From NCBI GenBank assembly GCA_944368945.1, contig CALVXH010000008.1, forward strand, positions 1-36,440: 36,440 nt of DNA, in the 5' to 3' direction. The position numbers were made by a program, and so were the translations under genes. Source of the DNA: an uncultured Bacilli bacterium (GTDB lineage: Bacteria > Bacillota_I > Bacilli_A > RFN20 > CAG-826). A model generated the notes under the pieces. The model had not been told where the DNA came from, ran no database searches, and saw only the letters and a program-made list of their open reading frames with translations. Shown piece by piece: positions 15,074 to 23,236 of the stretch (positions are counted from its first letter, which is position 1; each line of letters opens with the position of its first letter).

Positions 15074-16684
15074 ATGAAAAAGAATATCTTAATTGGAGGG
15101 GTTAGTGTTGTTGCATTTTTAGCTTTTGTTGGTTCAATTGTTTTATTGACTACAGGTGGATTTTTTAATGATTCAAATATTATTAATAATAATGGTAACA
15201 ATAATGAGCCACCTTTTAATGAAACTCCTCAAGAAAATGGTGAATATTCAAAATTTACTTATGAGGATGTATACAAAAGTTCTTTAACTCCGGTTACGCC
15301 TTCTAAAGGAGATGTAAATATTCTAGTTGTACCAGTTGAATTCTCTGATTTAAATAGTTTTACAAGTGATAATTTGGAATTAATTAATTATGCTTTTAAT
15401 GGTTCAAACGAAGATAATACAACTTCATATTGGGAAAGTTGTAAATCATTTTACTATAAGAGTAGCAATGGGGCTTTAAATTTTAATTTTGAAGTTGCAG
15501 ATGTATTCGTACCTTCAATAACATCAACAACTTTTAATAGATATGCTGATGATTATGGTACTGAATCTTCAATGATTTTAGATGAAATCGCTGCAAAAGG
15601 CCTTACAATTAATAATAGTAGTATTAATTTTAATGATAAAAAATATGACTCAAATAACGATGGCGCTATTGATGGAGTTTGGATGATTTATAATGCTACA
15701 AGTTATTTAGACGTTTATGGTAGACAAAAATACTGGGCTTATACAACTAATTATGGTTCAGAAAATCCTACTGTACCTTTTGGAAAATATGCTAATGGTT
15801 CCATTTTGTTTTTAGGCGAAAATGGTCAACTGCCTAGAGATTCTAAAAATGCTGATGCGCATACAATAATACATGAAACAGGCCACATGCTAGGGTTAGA
15901 TGATTATTATGATTATTGTGGTGAAAATAAGTATTCTTATACTGGATTAGTCGATATGATGGACTTAAATATTGGTGATCATGATGCCTTTTCTAAATAT
16001 GCTTTAGGATGGACTAAGTCATTAGTAGTAGCTGATGAAAGAACCTTAACTTTAAAACCATTTGCAACAAGTTTTGATTCTATTATTCTTCCTAGTGGAA
16101 CTTATAATGGCTCAGCTTTTAGCGAATATTTAATTATTGAATATTATACTCCAGAAGGACTTTTTGCTCATGATAGTGAAAATAAGTATGGCGGTTTAAG
16201 TAGTTCATATCCAAAATTCTTTACTGAAAGTGGACTTAGAATTTATCATATTGATGCTAGACTTAGCGAATTTAATGCCAAATATAATATGCTTACTCAT
16301 TCGATTGAATATGAATTCGGAAATTACTTAACTGATACAAATTTATCATCGATTCCAGGATATAAAGAGAGTATGAATGGCACAGAAGCTAGTTGGACTG
16401 AAATAAGCCATACTAATTGCCCAAATGATTCTACAAGAAACAAAGATCGAAAAGCTTTAATTACTTTAGTTAGCTCTCAAAATGAACTATTATTTGGTCG
16501 TAGAGGTGCTAATAATAATGATTTATATACCGAAAATTTAAGCGATGGAAACGCTTTTAGCTATCAAGACCAGAATAAGTATTTTACAAATGGTAAATTC
16601 AATGATGGCAGTGAAATGAATTATACAATTAAAATAAATGGAACAACTGAAGAAGGAATCAACATTACAATTGGAAGAAACTAA
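15074..16684 (+). CDS. Membrane-anchored M6-family metalloprotease
   Basis: A 536-residue exported zinc protease of the immune-inhibitor-A (M6) type. Residues about 5-28 form one hydrophobic anchor or signal; a low-complexity Asn-rich linker follows (about 36-45). The catalytic signature HETGHMLGLDD starts at His267 (HExxHxxGxxD), and a Met downstream in DMMDLNIGDHDAFSKYALGW is the Met-turn region. DSNNDGAID (192-200) looks like a calcium loop. ATG 15074 is chosen for its AAGGAGG ribosome site at 15058-15064; the frame extends to 15032 without one. It could process surface proteins made by the genes downstream, which is inference. Confidence 0.9.
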   Translation: MKKNILIGGVSVVAFLAFVGSIVLLTTGGFFNDSNIINNNGNNNEPPFNETPQENGEYSKFTYEDVYKSSLTPVTPSKGDVNILVVPVEFSDLNSFTSDNLELINYAFNGSNEDNTTSYWESCKSFYYKSSNGALNFNFEVADVFVPSITSTTFNRYADDYGTESSMILDEIAAKGLTINNSSINFNDKKYDSNNDGAIDGVWMIYNATSYLDVYGRQKYWAYTTNYGSENPTVPFGKYANGSILFLGENGQLPRDSKNADAHTIIHETGHMLGLDDYYDYCGENKYSYTGLVDMMDLNIGDHDAFSKYALGWTKSLVVADERTLTLKPFATSFDSIILPSGTYNGSAFSEYLIIEYYTPEGLFAHDSENKYGGLSSSYPKFFTESGLRIYHIDARLSEFNAKYNMLTHSIEYEFGNYLTDTNLSSIPGYKESMNGTEASWTEISHTNCPNDSTRNKDRKALITLVSSQNELLFGRRGANNNDLYTENLSDGNAFSYQDQNKYFTNGKFNDGSEMNYTIKINGTTEEGINITIGRN

Positions 16685-16688
16685 TAAT

Positions 16689-17765
16689 TTGAATAAATAT
16701 TCAAATGAAGTTCTTTCCTCTAAAAAGAAGATATTATCATATTTAATTGATTATTTTATGGTAATAATTTTTACTGTTATCATTAATTTAATTTCAATAA
16801 ATTTTATTTTAAATAATATCCCTAGTGTAAAAGAAAGTAACTCTAACTTTTATACTCAATATGCAATTAATGAAAAGGTTATTGAAGATAGTTATTTAAA
16901 TGACTTTAACAGCAATAACTATTTAATGATGTTAGTAAGAAGTTCACTTGATGATTCTAATTTTCCTGGCACAGACTTTAGTAAGGTTTTACCTTTATCT
17001 AAAGAAAATGATCCTTTTTATTTATATTATTTTAAATATAAAGATAGTAATTTAGATTTATATAAAAATAATGATAATTATAATCCGAGTTTATATTATG
17101 AAACTTTGAATAAATCAGATTATTTTATTTTTAATAATGATTATTATGCTTTAAAAGAAGATGTCGCTTTAAAAGTTGGAGATAATATTTTTAATAAATC
17201 TAGTAGTAATGAAACATTAAAAAGTGAAGTACTTAACGTCATAAATAAAATATATAATGAAGCAACTAATGATTTAAAAGCTAATAATATAACCTACATT
17301 AATTCTTTAAATTTACTAGAAAAGTCTGCAAATTTAACTAAAAATTATAATTTGATTAATTTATCTATCTCTTATTTGGTAGGGTATTTAATTTATTTTT
17401 TAATTTTACCTTTTATAAATAAAAATCATAAAACAGTCTCAATGATTATCTTTAAATCATATAAAGAATATAAGTATGAAAGTAAAACCTTATCTTTAGT
17501 ATTATTAAATATAGTTAGATTTATTATTTTTTATTCTTCAATATTAATAAGTGGATATTTAAGTTTAGGATATTCAATGACTTTAATTTTATTTAATGAA
17601 TTTAATAATATTTATTACCTATTATTTATTATTTTATTTACTTTACTTTTATATATATTCTCTCTTTTAATAAGTTTAATTAAGCCATTAAATCAAAACT
17701 TTGAAGATAAGCTTAGTGGAATTATATATAAAGATGAAACAAAGGTAATTATAAATGCTAAGTAA
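16689..17765 (+). CDS. RDD-like membrane protein with large external loop (first of pair)
   Basis: A 358-residue protein with one N-terminal helix (about residues 12-38), an Asn/Ser-rich extracytoplasmic region of about 190 residues, then three further helices. It resembles its neighbour downstream: each has a lone first helix with a conserved LID/LDI Asp, and a KNHKTVSMIIFK or RDHATLAMKIFK motif after the second helix. That motif is typical of the RDD family, whose role is poorly known. Start is uncertain: TTG 16689 has GGAAG 11 bases upstream and follows the protease stop by 4 bases; ATG 16638 lies inside the protease gene with no ribosome site. Confidence 0.7.
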   Translation: MNKYSNEVLSSKKKILSYLIDYFMVIIFTVIINLISINFILNNIPSVKESNSNFYTQYAINEKVIEDSYLNDFNSNNYLMMLVRSSLDDSNFPGTDFSKVLPLSKENDPFYLYYFKYKDSNLDLYKNNDNYNPSLYYETLNKSDYFIFNNDYYALKEDVALKVGDNIFNKSSSNETLKSEVLNVINKIYNEATNDLKANNITYINSLNLLEKSANLTKNYNLINLSISYLVGYLIYFLILPFINKNHKTVSMIIFKSYKEYKYESKTLSLVLLNIVRFIIFYSSILISGYLSLGYSMTLILFNEFNNIYYLLFIILFTLLLYIFSLLISLIKPLNQNFEDKLSGIIYKDETKVIINAK

Positions 17766-18678
17766 TGTTATCCATTATAAAAGAGTAGGTTTAATTAAAA
17801 GAACATTTGTCGCTATTTTAGATATTGTTTTTTTATTAGTTTTAGTATTTATACTTTTATTTACTTCTTTAGGCATATTTATTAATACAAGTTACTTCAT
17901 TTCATCTAATGAAACTTTAATTTCTATTAAAAATGATTCTAAGTTATTTAAGGATAATATTGAATATTCGTATATATTAAAAAATGATGATACATTAACC
18001 ATAAATGAAAAAAGTGAACGCTTAAATGAAGTTATTACTAATTTTTACATTTCTTTAGATAATCTAGATTTAAATAATAACTACTATGAAAGTTATTTAA
18101 ATAGAAAACTTGAAGCTAAAAGTAATGACTTAAATTTATTTGTTAAAGTTAATGAAGAAGTAATTAGAAGTAATAATGGAATTAGTGATACAACTTATTT
18201 TGATTTTTATTTAAATGAATATAGTAGTTATAGTGTGCCAATATTATATGGGACTAATGAATATGAATCTATTTCTAAAAATATAGTTATGATTAATTTA
18301 ACTATTATTGTTATATCTATCTTAATAAGTGGATTAATTATATACTTAGTTTTTCCTTTAATTTTTAAACGAGATCATGCGACTTTAGCAATGAAAATAT
18401 TTAAATTAGGCTTAATAAATCAAAATGGATTATCTTTAGAAAATAAAGAATTTCTTTTTAGATTTTTATTTTTATATATAGTGGAATTTATTTTAGGAAT
18501 ACTTTCTTTATTTATCATTCCTTTAATTTCTTATTCATATATGATCTTATCTAAAAAGGAATCTCCTTTTCACGATGCCTTAATTAATGTATTAATGGTT
18601 GATAAAAACATGAATAAAATTTATCTAAATAAGAATGAATATTTAAAGGATGTAAATAGTTTAATTAGTATAAACTAG
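17755..18678 (+). CDS. RDD-family membrane protein (second of pair)
   Basis: A 307-residue protein with TM1 at about 15-42 (KRTFVAILDIVF, the Arg/Asp of the RDD motif), an extracytoplasmic region to about 175, TM2 near 180-205, the motif FKRDHATLAMKIF, and one or two C-terminal helices. RDD proteins are proposed to act as transporters or assembly factors, often beside exported-protein genes. An AAAGG ribosome site (17741-17745) precedes the ATG, which overlaps the previous gene by 11 bases, so the pair is translated together and probably forms a hetero-oligomer. Confidence 0.75.
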   Translation: MLSNVIHYKRVGLIKRTFVAILDIVFLLVLVFILLFTSLGIFINTSYFISSNETLISIKNDSKLFKDNIEYSYILKNDDTLTINEKSERLNEVITNFYISLDNLDLNNNYYESYLNRKLEAKSNDLNLFVKVNEEVIRSNNGISDTTYFDFYLNEYSSYSVPILYGTNEYESISKNIVMINLTIIVISILISGLIIYLVFPLIFKRDHATLAMKIFKLGLINQNGLSLENKEFLFRFLFLYIVEFILGILSLFIIPLISYSYMILSKKESPFHDALINVLMVDKNMNKIYLNKNEYLKDVNSLISIN

Positions 18679-18944
18679 CGATGTAATCAAGATTTTTTCT
18701 ATCAAGATAATATTAAGAAATTGTTAATTTTGATATAAAAACTTAAATAAACTTTAAAAGTAACTTTTAAACAAGTAAAATATCGTTAGAGAAATGAACT
18801 TATCTATAGTCCTACGAACTAATCATTTTTTATAAAAGTAGATTTAACTACAGATATTTTTTAATGTGAAAAAACATTTTCTCAAACGGGTGATATTCTT
18901 TAAGAAATTGCCTCAATTAAATTTTTAAGTTATAGGGAGATAAT
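18679..18944 (+). promoter_or_regulatory. 266-base upstream region of the TasA-headed gene
   Basis: No coding frame is seen here. A perfect 19-base palindrome (TTTAAAAGT-A-ACTTTTAAA) lies at 18753-18771 and may be an operator or a small hairpin at the end of the RDD operon. Several short stems follow (for example around 18862-18880). I found no match to a riboswitch that I can recognise. An AGGGAGA ribosome site near 18934 precedes the ATG. Confidence 0.4.
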
Positions 18945-21900
18945 ATGAAAAAAACTGCAAAAATTTTAATTGGCGTTCTTAGTGTTGGTGCCTTAATTGG
19001 AACTGGCTATGCAACTTGGCACATTAGTGGTGGCTTTACAGGTGATGAAGCTGAACTTCTTCCTGGAGTTGAAACAGTAGTTGATAAAAACTTTGGTTAT
19101 ATTGAAGTTACTGCTGTCGATGGAGATGACTTTATCAATTTTGATGGCGATGCTAATGACGACTTAACAATAAGTTATATGGTTAAAGCTTTTCCTAATA
19201 AAGGAAGCGATAGAGATCCATATGATTTAAAAAATTATGAAGGAATCGCTAATGAATATATTCCTAACTTAAAAGTTGAGACTATTGTTAAAGAAGGTGA
19301 TGTTGAATTAGGAAAAGATGATCCTTTCTTTGACTATGTTGATTTACCTTCAAGTGCTGCAATTGATTATAAAACGTGGTTAGCAAGTGAATATAAAGAT
19401 ACTGGCTATAAAGTAACATTAAATTTCTCTTGGTCAAAAGAGACATTAGGCGGACAAAATCCTGAACAGGCTTGGAAAGGATTATCAACAAGTGAACAAC
19501 AAGCAAATTATGATAGTTTAATTGATGCTTTAAGCAATGTTAAATTTACATTTAAATTTATTGTCGGAAATGATGATGGTGTTATTGAAGAACCAGGCAC
19601 AGAGGAGCCAGATCCAGAAGAACCAGGTACTGAAACACCAGTAACTCCTACAGAAGGTGAATGGGTTAATTTTGGTGGAACACTTGGCTATACTGATGTA
19701 TATCAAGTCACAGAAGATAAAGAAAATAATTCATACAATGTAACTTATACAGATATAGGTGGTATGAGTTATAAGAATTTTGTTTTCAATTTAAAAAATG
19801 CTAGTAGCTATAATCATATAAAATTTACTGTAAAAAATAATGGTGAAAATCTTGTTCAAGCAAGAACTGATGTTAATACTTCAGTTGCAGGTGGAGGAAC
19901 AAGTACTAATACAAGTTCATTAAATTTATCTGCAACTCAAGATGGAACTGCAATTAGAACAGATACTGACTGGGGTGGCAGTTTCTATAACATTGATGCA
20001 GGTCAAGAAACTACTGTTGAAATTGTATTCTCAGGTGATGCTAGTATATTAAGTTTCTTCTTTGATAGTTCAACAAATGATGAATTACTTAGAAGTGGAA
20101 ATTTAACAATTAGTAATATTCAACTCGCTTATATTAATAACGAAGTAGAAGAGCCAGCAGAAGAAAAATATAAAACCATTTATATCAAAGATTTAAAAGG
20201 CTTAAATAATTTTGGTAGTCAAACATTCATTTATGCCTGGAATTCAAAAGATGCAACAATCCAAAATGCAAGTTATCCTGGAATAAAGATGGATACATAT
20301 TGTTGGAATGTATTTGATGATGAGGCTAGTATCTTTAAAACCGAACTTAACATTGGAAAGTATACAGATTTCTTGATTTCATCCTTCTTAAATGGAAATA
20401 ATCCTTATGCTGAAGGTGCTCAGCCAAATGGAAAAACTAGAGACATCTCAATAAGTGAACTTGGAGATAATGATTTTGTTAAATTTAGTACAATTGATGA
20501 CAGTTCAAAACTTTATGATGTAACATTTGATAATTTTGATAAAGCGATAGACCCATATAAAGCTAATATAAATTTAACTTATGATGAAACTAAAGGTTCT
20601 GTTTCTTTTGAAAATAAAGAACATTTTAAGAATGAAACAATGCTATTAAACATTGAACCAAATTCTGGTTGTGTTATAAAATCTGTTACTTTAAATGGTG
20701 AAACTGTCGAAATTGGTAATGATGGAAAGTATTATGTAACACTTACAAATGGCGATAATAATATTGAAGTTATTTTTGAAGATACAATTAAATATGGAAC
20801 TCTAGAACTAACAAATAACGAGTATGTTGCGATAAGTGCAACTATTGATGGTGAAGCAGTTACTACAACACAATTACCTGTTGGAACAACCGTAACTTTA
20901 AATTTTGAGACATTAGTTGATAATTATGAAATTGAAGATGTTTTACTTAATGATACAACTTCAATTTATAATGAAGGTAGTTCGTGTAGTTTTGAAATTG
21001 TTGAAGGTACAAATAAAATCACTGTTGTTGGCAAAACAATTGCAACAAGTGATGCATTTTCAAATCCAAAAGTTGTCGAGCCTTCAGAAATTGTTAATAC
21101 CGAAAACGAATCAACATATTTTGAAACAACTTGTTTAGTAAGTGGCTTAAGAAATAATGGATTTTATATTTCAGATCCTAATAATCTTGATTTAAAGATT
21201 GATTGCAATTTATTATATTCAACTGAAGAAAAATTAATCGACAATTCTGAATACATTGATGGAAAATATAAAGTTATTAAAAATAATGAGAGTTCTGATA
21301 AATTTGATGCTGATTCTTTAGATGTCGGTGATTTAGTTAAAGTACGTGGATTTACAAATTCAACAGGTTACTTTAAAGGTGTATTACTTGAAAAAGTAAA
21401 GGATTCAAGTGAAATTGATTACGATATTAATGTTACTTGTGAAGAAGGTGGAAGTGTAACTGCTTCTAGGACAGCTGCTCCTGTAAATACAGAAATTACT
21501 TTAGATATAACTTGCCCAGCAAATAAAGAAATAGACACTGTTACTTTAAATGGATCGCCACTCAGTACTGAGAATGGAAGTTATAAATTCTTATCATCTT
21601 TTGTTAATAATATTGTTGTAACTTTTAAGGATGTTGGCGTCCTCACATATCAACCTCTTGTGATTGATGTTAATAGTTTAAAAAGTATTGAAGGAAGTTA
21701 TGGGGACGGAAAAAATGATACGCTTAATATAATTGATAGTGATGGTAATATTTATCCTGTTGAATTTTCATATTTCGCATGTAGTCAAAAAAATAAACTT
21801 CAGTTCAAGGATTCTTCTTATATTAAAAATTTAGACGCTTTACCTGCAGAAATTGATTATATAAAAATTAATGATTTTACAGATGCTAACAATAATGAAT

Positions 21901-22076
21901 TAGATGTTACAAATAAATTTTTGTATTCTTTTTCAGAAACAACTTTGGATAAGGGTGAATTTATAAATGAGTCAGATACTTTAAATTCTACTATCGATAA
22001 CGCAAAATATTTTGCATTAAATTCAAATTACAATAGAAGTTTCAGAGTTTCGTCATTCACAATTTATTTTAAATAA
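18945..22076 (+). CDS. TasA-headed multidomain exported protein with OB-fold and InlB-like repeats
   Basis: A 1043-residue protein. Residues 1-about 30 carry a SipW-type signal (VGALIGTGYATWHISGG); about 30-205 resemble a TasA/camelysin head. A Pro/Glu linker (EEPGTEEPDPEEPG) follows near 210-230. About 235-405 look like a carbohydrate-binding jelly-roll, and about 410-530 recall a CBM26-like module; both are tentative. Next come InlB/Flg_new-like repeats (about 535-615 and 615-695), an OB-fold-like segment (about 710-825) with VGDLVKVRGF, another repeat (about 825-900) and a unique C-terminal domain. No sortase motif is present. It is the main predicted client of the signal peptidase encoded two genes downstream. 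Confidence 0.75.
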   Translation: MKKTAKILIGVLSVGALIGTGYATWHISGGFTGDEAELLPGVETVVDKNFGYIEVTAVDGDDFINFDGDANDDLTISYMVKAFPNKGSDRDPYDLKNYEGIANEYIPNLKVETIVKEGDVELGKDDPFFDYVDLPSSAAIDYKTWLASEYKDTGYKVTLNFSWSKETLGGQNPEQAWKGLSTSEQQANYDSLIDALSNVKFTFKFIVGNDDGVIEEPGTEEPDPEEPGTETPVTPTEGEWVNFGGTLGYTDVYQVTEDKENNSYNVTYTDIGGMSYKNFVFNLKNASSYNHIKFTVKNNGENLVQARTDVNTSVAGGGTSTNTSSLNLSATQDGTAIRTDTDWGGSFYNIDAGQETTVEIVFSGDASILSFFFDSSTNDELLRSGNLTISNIQLAYINNEVEEPAEEKYKTIYIKDLKGLNNFGSQTFIYAWNSKDATIQNASYPGIKMDTYCWNVFDDEASIFKTELNIGKYTDFLISSFLNGNNPYAEGAQPNGKTRDISISELGDNDFVKFSTIDDSSKLYDVTFDNFDKAIDPYKANINLTYDETKGSVSFENKEHFKNETMLLNIEPNSGCVIKSVTLNGETVEIGNDGKYYVTLTNGDNNIEVIFEDTIKYGTLELTNNEYVAISATIDGEAVTTTQLPVGTTVTLNFETLVDNYEIEDVLLNDTTSIYNEGSSCSFEIVEGTNKITVVGKTIATSDAFSNPKVVEPSEIVNTENESTYFETTCLVSGLRNNGFYISDPNNLDLKIDCNLLYSTEEKLIDNSEYIDGKYKVIKNNESSDKFDADSLDVGDLVKVRGFTNSTGYFKGVLLEKVKDSSEIDYDINVTCEEGGSVTASRTAAPVNTEITLDITCPANKEIDTVTLNGSPLSTENGSYKFLSSFVNNIVVTFKDVGVLTYQPLVIDVNSLKSIEGSYGDGKNDTLNIIDSDGNIYPVEFSYFACSQKNKLQFKDSSYIKNLDALPAEIDYIKINDFTDANNNELDVTNKFLYSFSETTLDKGEFINESDTLNSTIDNAKYFALNSNYNRSFRVSSFTIYFK

Positions 22077-22079
22077 TCT

Positions 22080-22265
22080 ATGAAAAAGTTTTTACTTGGC
22101 ATATTAATATTATCAGCTTTAGTAGGAACTGGATTTTGTATTCGGCATGTTTCTGGCATTTTGCCAGAAACTGTCGAAAAAGAAGTTACACCTACTATTG
22201 GCTTTGAAAAAGAAGAGACTACTTTAGAAGAGGAAGAACCTTTAATTGAAGAGTCTAATATTTAG
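22080..22265 (+). CDS. 61-residue peptide with SipW-type signal
   Basis: The N-terminus (SALVGTGFCIRHVSGI) closely mirrors that of the large protein before it (GALIGTGYATWHISGG), so both should be cut by the same peptidase. What remains after the signal is about 30 residues and very acidic (EKEETTLEEEEPLIEESN). It begins 3 bases after the previous stop, has no ribosome site and is likely translated by coupling. It may be a small matrix or chaperone subunit, a regulator of the peptidase, or the remnant of a longer TasA-like protein. The gene is supported by position and the conserved signal. Confidence 0.65.
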   Translation: MKKFLLGILILSALVGTGFCIRHVSGILPETVEKEVTPTIGFEKEETTLEEEEPLIEESNI

Positions 22266-22280
22266 AAAGAGTTTTTTATA

Positions 22281-23219
22281 ATGAATAAAGAAACCATACT
22301 TATTATATTGTCTATTTTAATGTTAACCATTGTTTTAGGTTTACTTATTTTAGTAATGCATGAAGTTTATGTTACTAGTTTAGAAAATATGGGTAATAGA
22401 AATAAAATGGTTAAACAATATAAAAAGGATATTGCTTCAAGGGTTGAAAAAGTTAATGTTAATAATAGAGTAATTGTTTATCAACATTTTGATAGTAGAT
22501 ATGGATATTCTGAAGAAAGAGTAACTCCTGAAATGAATCCTGTTTATAAAGATAAGACAATATATTTTTATAAAAAGAATAAAAATAAATATATTAAAGG
22601 TCTAAGAATCTTTTTAGATGTATTTTTTATTGTTATCTTTTTAGGTATTTTAGGATTTAATATTTATTCAAAAGTAACTAATTCACTTTATTCAATTAAT
22701 GGAACGACATATATAACTATAGCTACTGGATCGATGGCTACTAAAAATGAAGAAAATACCTATTTAACTATGAATTCATTGGATAATCAAATTAAACAAT
22801 TTTCTTTAATTGGATTAGACAAAGTCGAAGATCCTTCAAATTTAAAAGTATATGGTATATATGCTTATAAAAATGAAGATAACCAATTAATAGTTCATAG
22901 AATTATTAAAAGTGAAGTTATCGATAATGAAGTTTATTATACGTTTAGGGGTGATGCTAATACAAAAAGTGATTACTTTTTAGTTAACGCTAAAGATGTT
23001 CTATATGAGTATAGTGGTTATCAAAATGTGCCACTTGGATACTTTTTAAGTTTCTTGAGTTCTATAGTTGGCATTACAGCATTAATTTATATAGTTGTCG
23101 CTTTAAGCTTTAATGATTATTTTGATAGCAAAAAAGAAGCAAAATATAGAGTTGGCTTAATGGATTATTTAAATGATTTAAATAAAGAAGAGACTGCAAA
23201 ACTCTATTCTTCCATTTAA
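22281..23219 (+). CDS. SipW/ER-type signal peptidase I with extended N-terminus
   Basis: A 312-residue membrane serine protease that removes signal peptides. The nucleophile is Ser151 in IATGSMATK. The general base position has His206 (LIVHRII) instead of the bacterial Lys, and RGDAN with Asp225/Asp231 follows; this Ser-His-Asp form marks the archaeal/ER/SipW type. SipW of Bacillus matures TasA and is about 190 residues; here about 100 extra N-terminal residues add another helix (6-28) and a cytoplasmic segment before the usual TM (109-129). A C-terminal helix (about 255-277) is also present. Its clients are most likely the two preceding proteins. Confidence 0.88.
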   Translation: MNKETILIILSILMLTIVLGLLILVMHEVYVTSLENMGNRNKMVKQYKKDIASRVEKVNVNNRVIVYQHFDSRYGYSEERVTPEMNPVYKDKTIYFYKKNKNKYIKGLRIFLDVFFIVIFLGILGFNIYSKVTNSLYSINGTTYITIATGSMATKNEENTYLTMNSLDNQIKQFSLIGLDKVEDPSNLKVYGIYAYKNEDNQLIVHRIIKSEVIDNEVYYTFRGDANTKSDYFLVNAKDVLYEYSGYQNVPLGYFLSFLSSIVGITALIYIVVALSFNDYFDSKKEAKYRVGLMDYLNDLNKEETAKLYSSI

Positions 23220-23236
23220 AATTTTTAGGAGAAAGT

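Noticed and set aside
16545-16557. A second cre-like match (TGGAAACGCTTTT)
   Set aside because: It has one mismatch and lies inside the protease coding sequence, far from any promoter.
18679-18944. Possible riboswitch before the TasA-headed gene
   Set aside because: I could not match the conserved core of any riboswitch class that I know; only short stems and a palindrome are visible.
19288-19506. Antisense frame inside the TasA-headed gene, and similar opposite-strand frames elsewhere (such as 23515-23718, 24970-25215, 31182-31400)
   Set aside because: They have no ribosome sites or recognisable domains and lie fully within well-supported genes.
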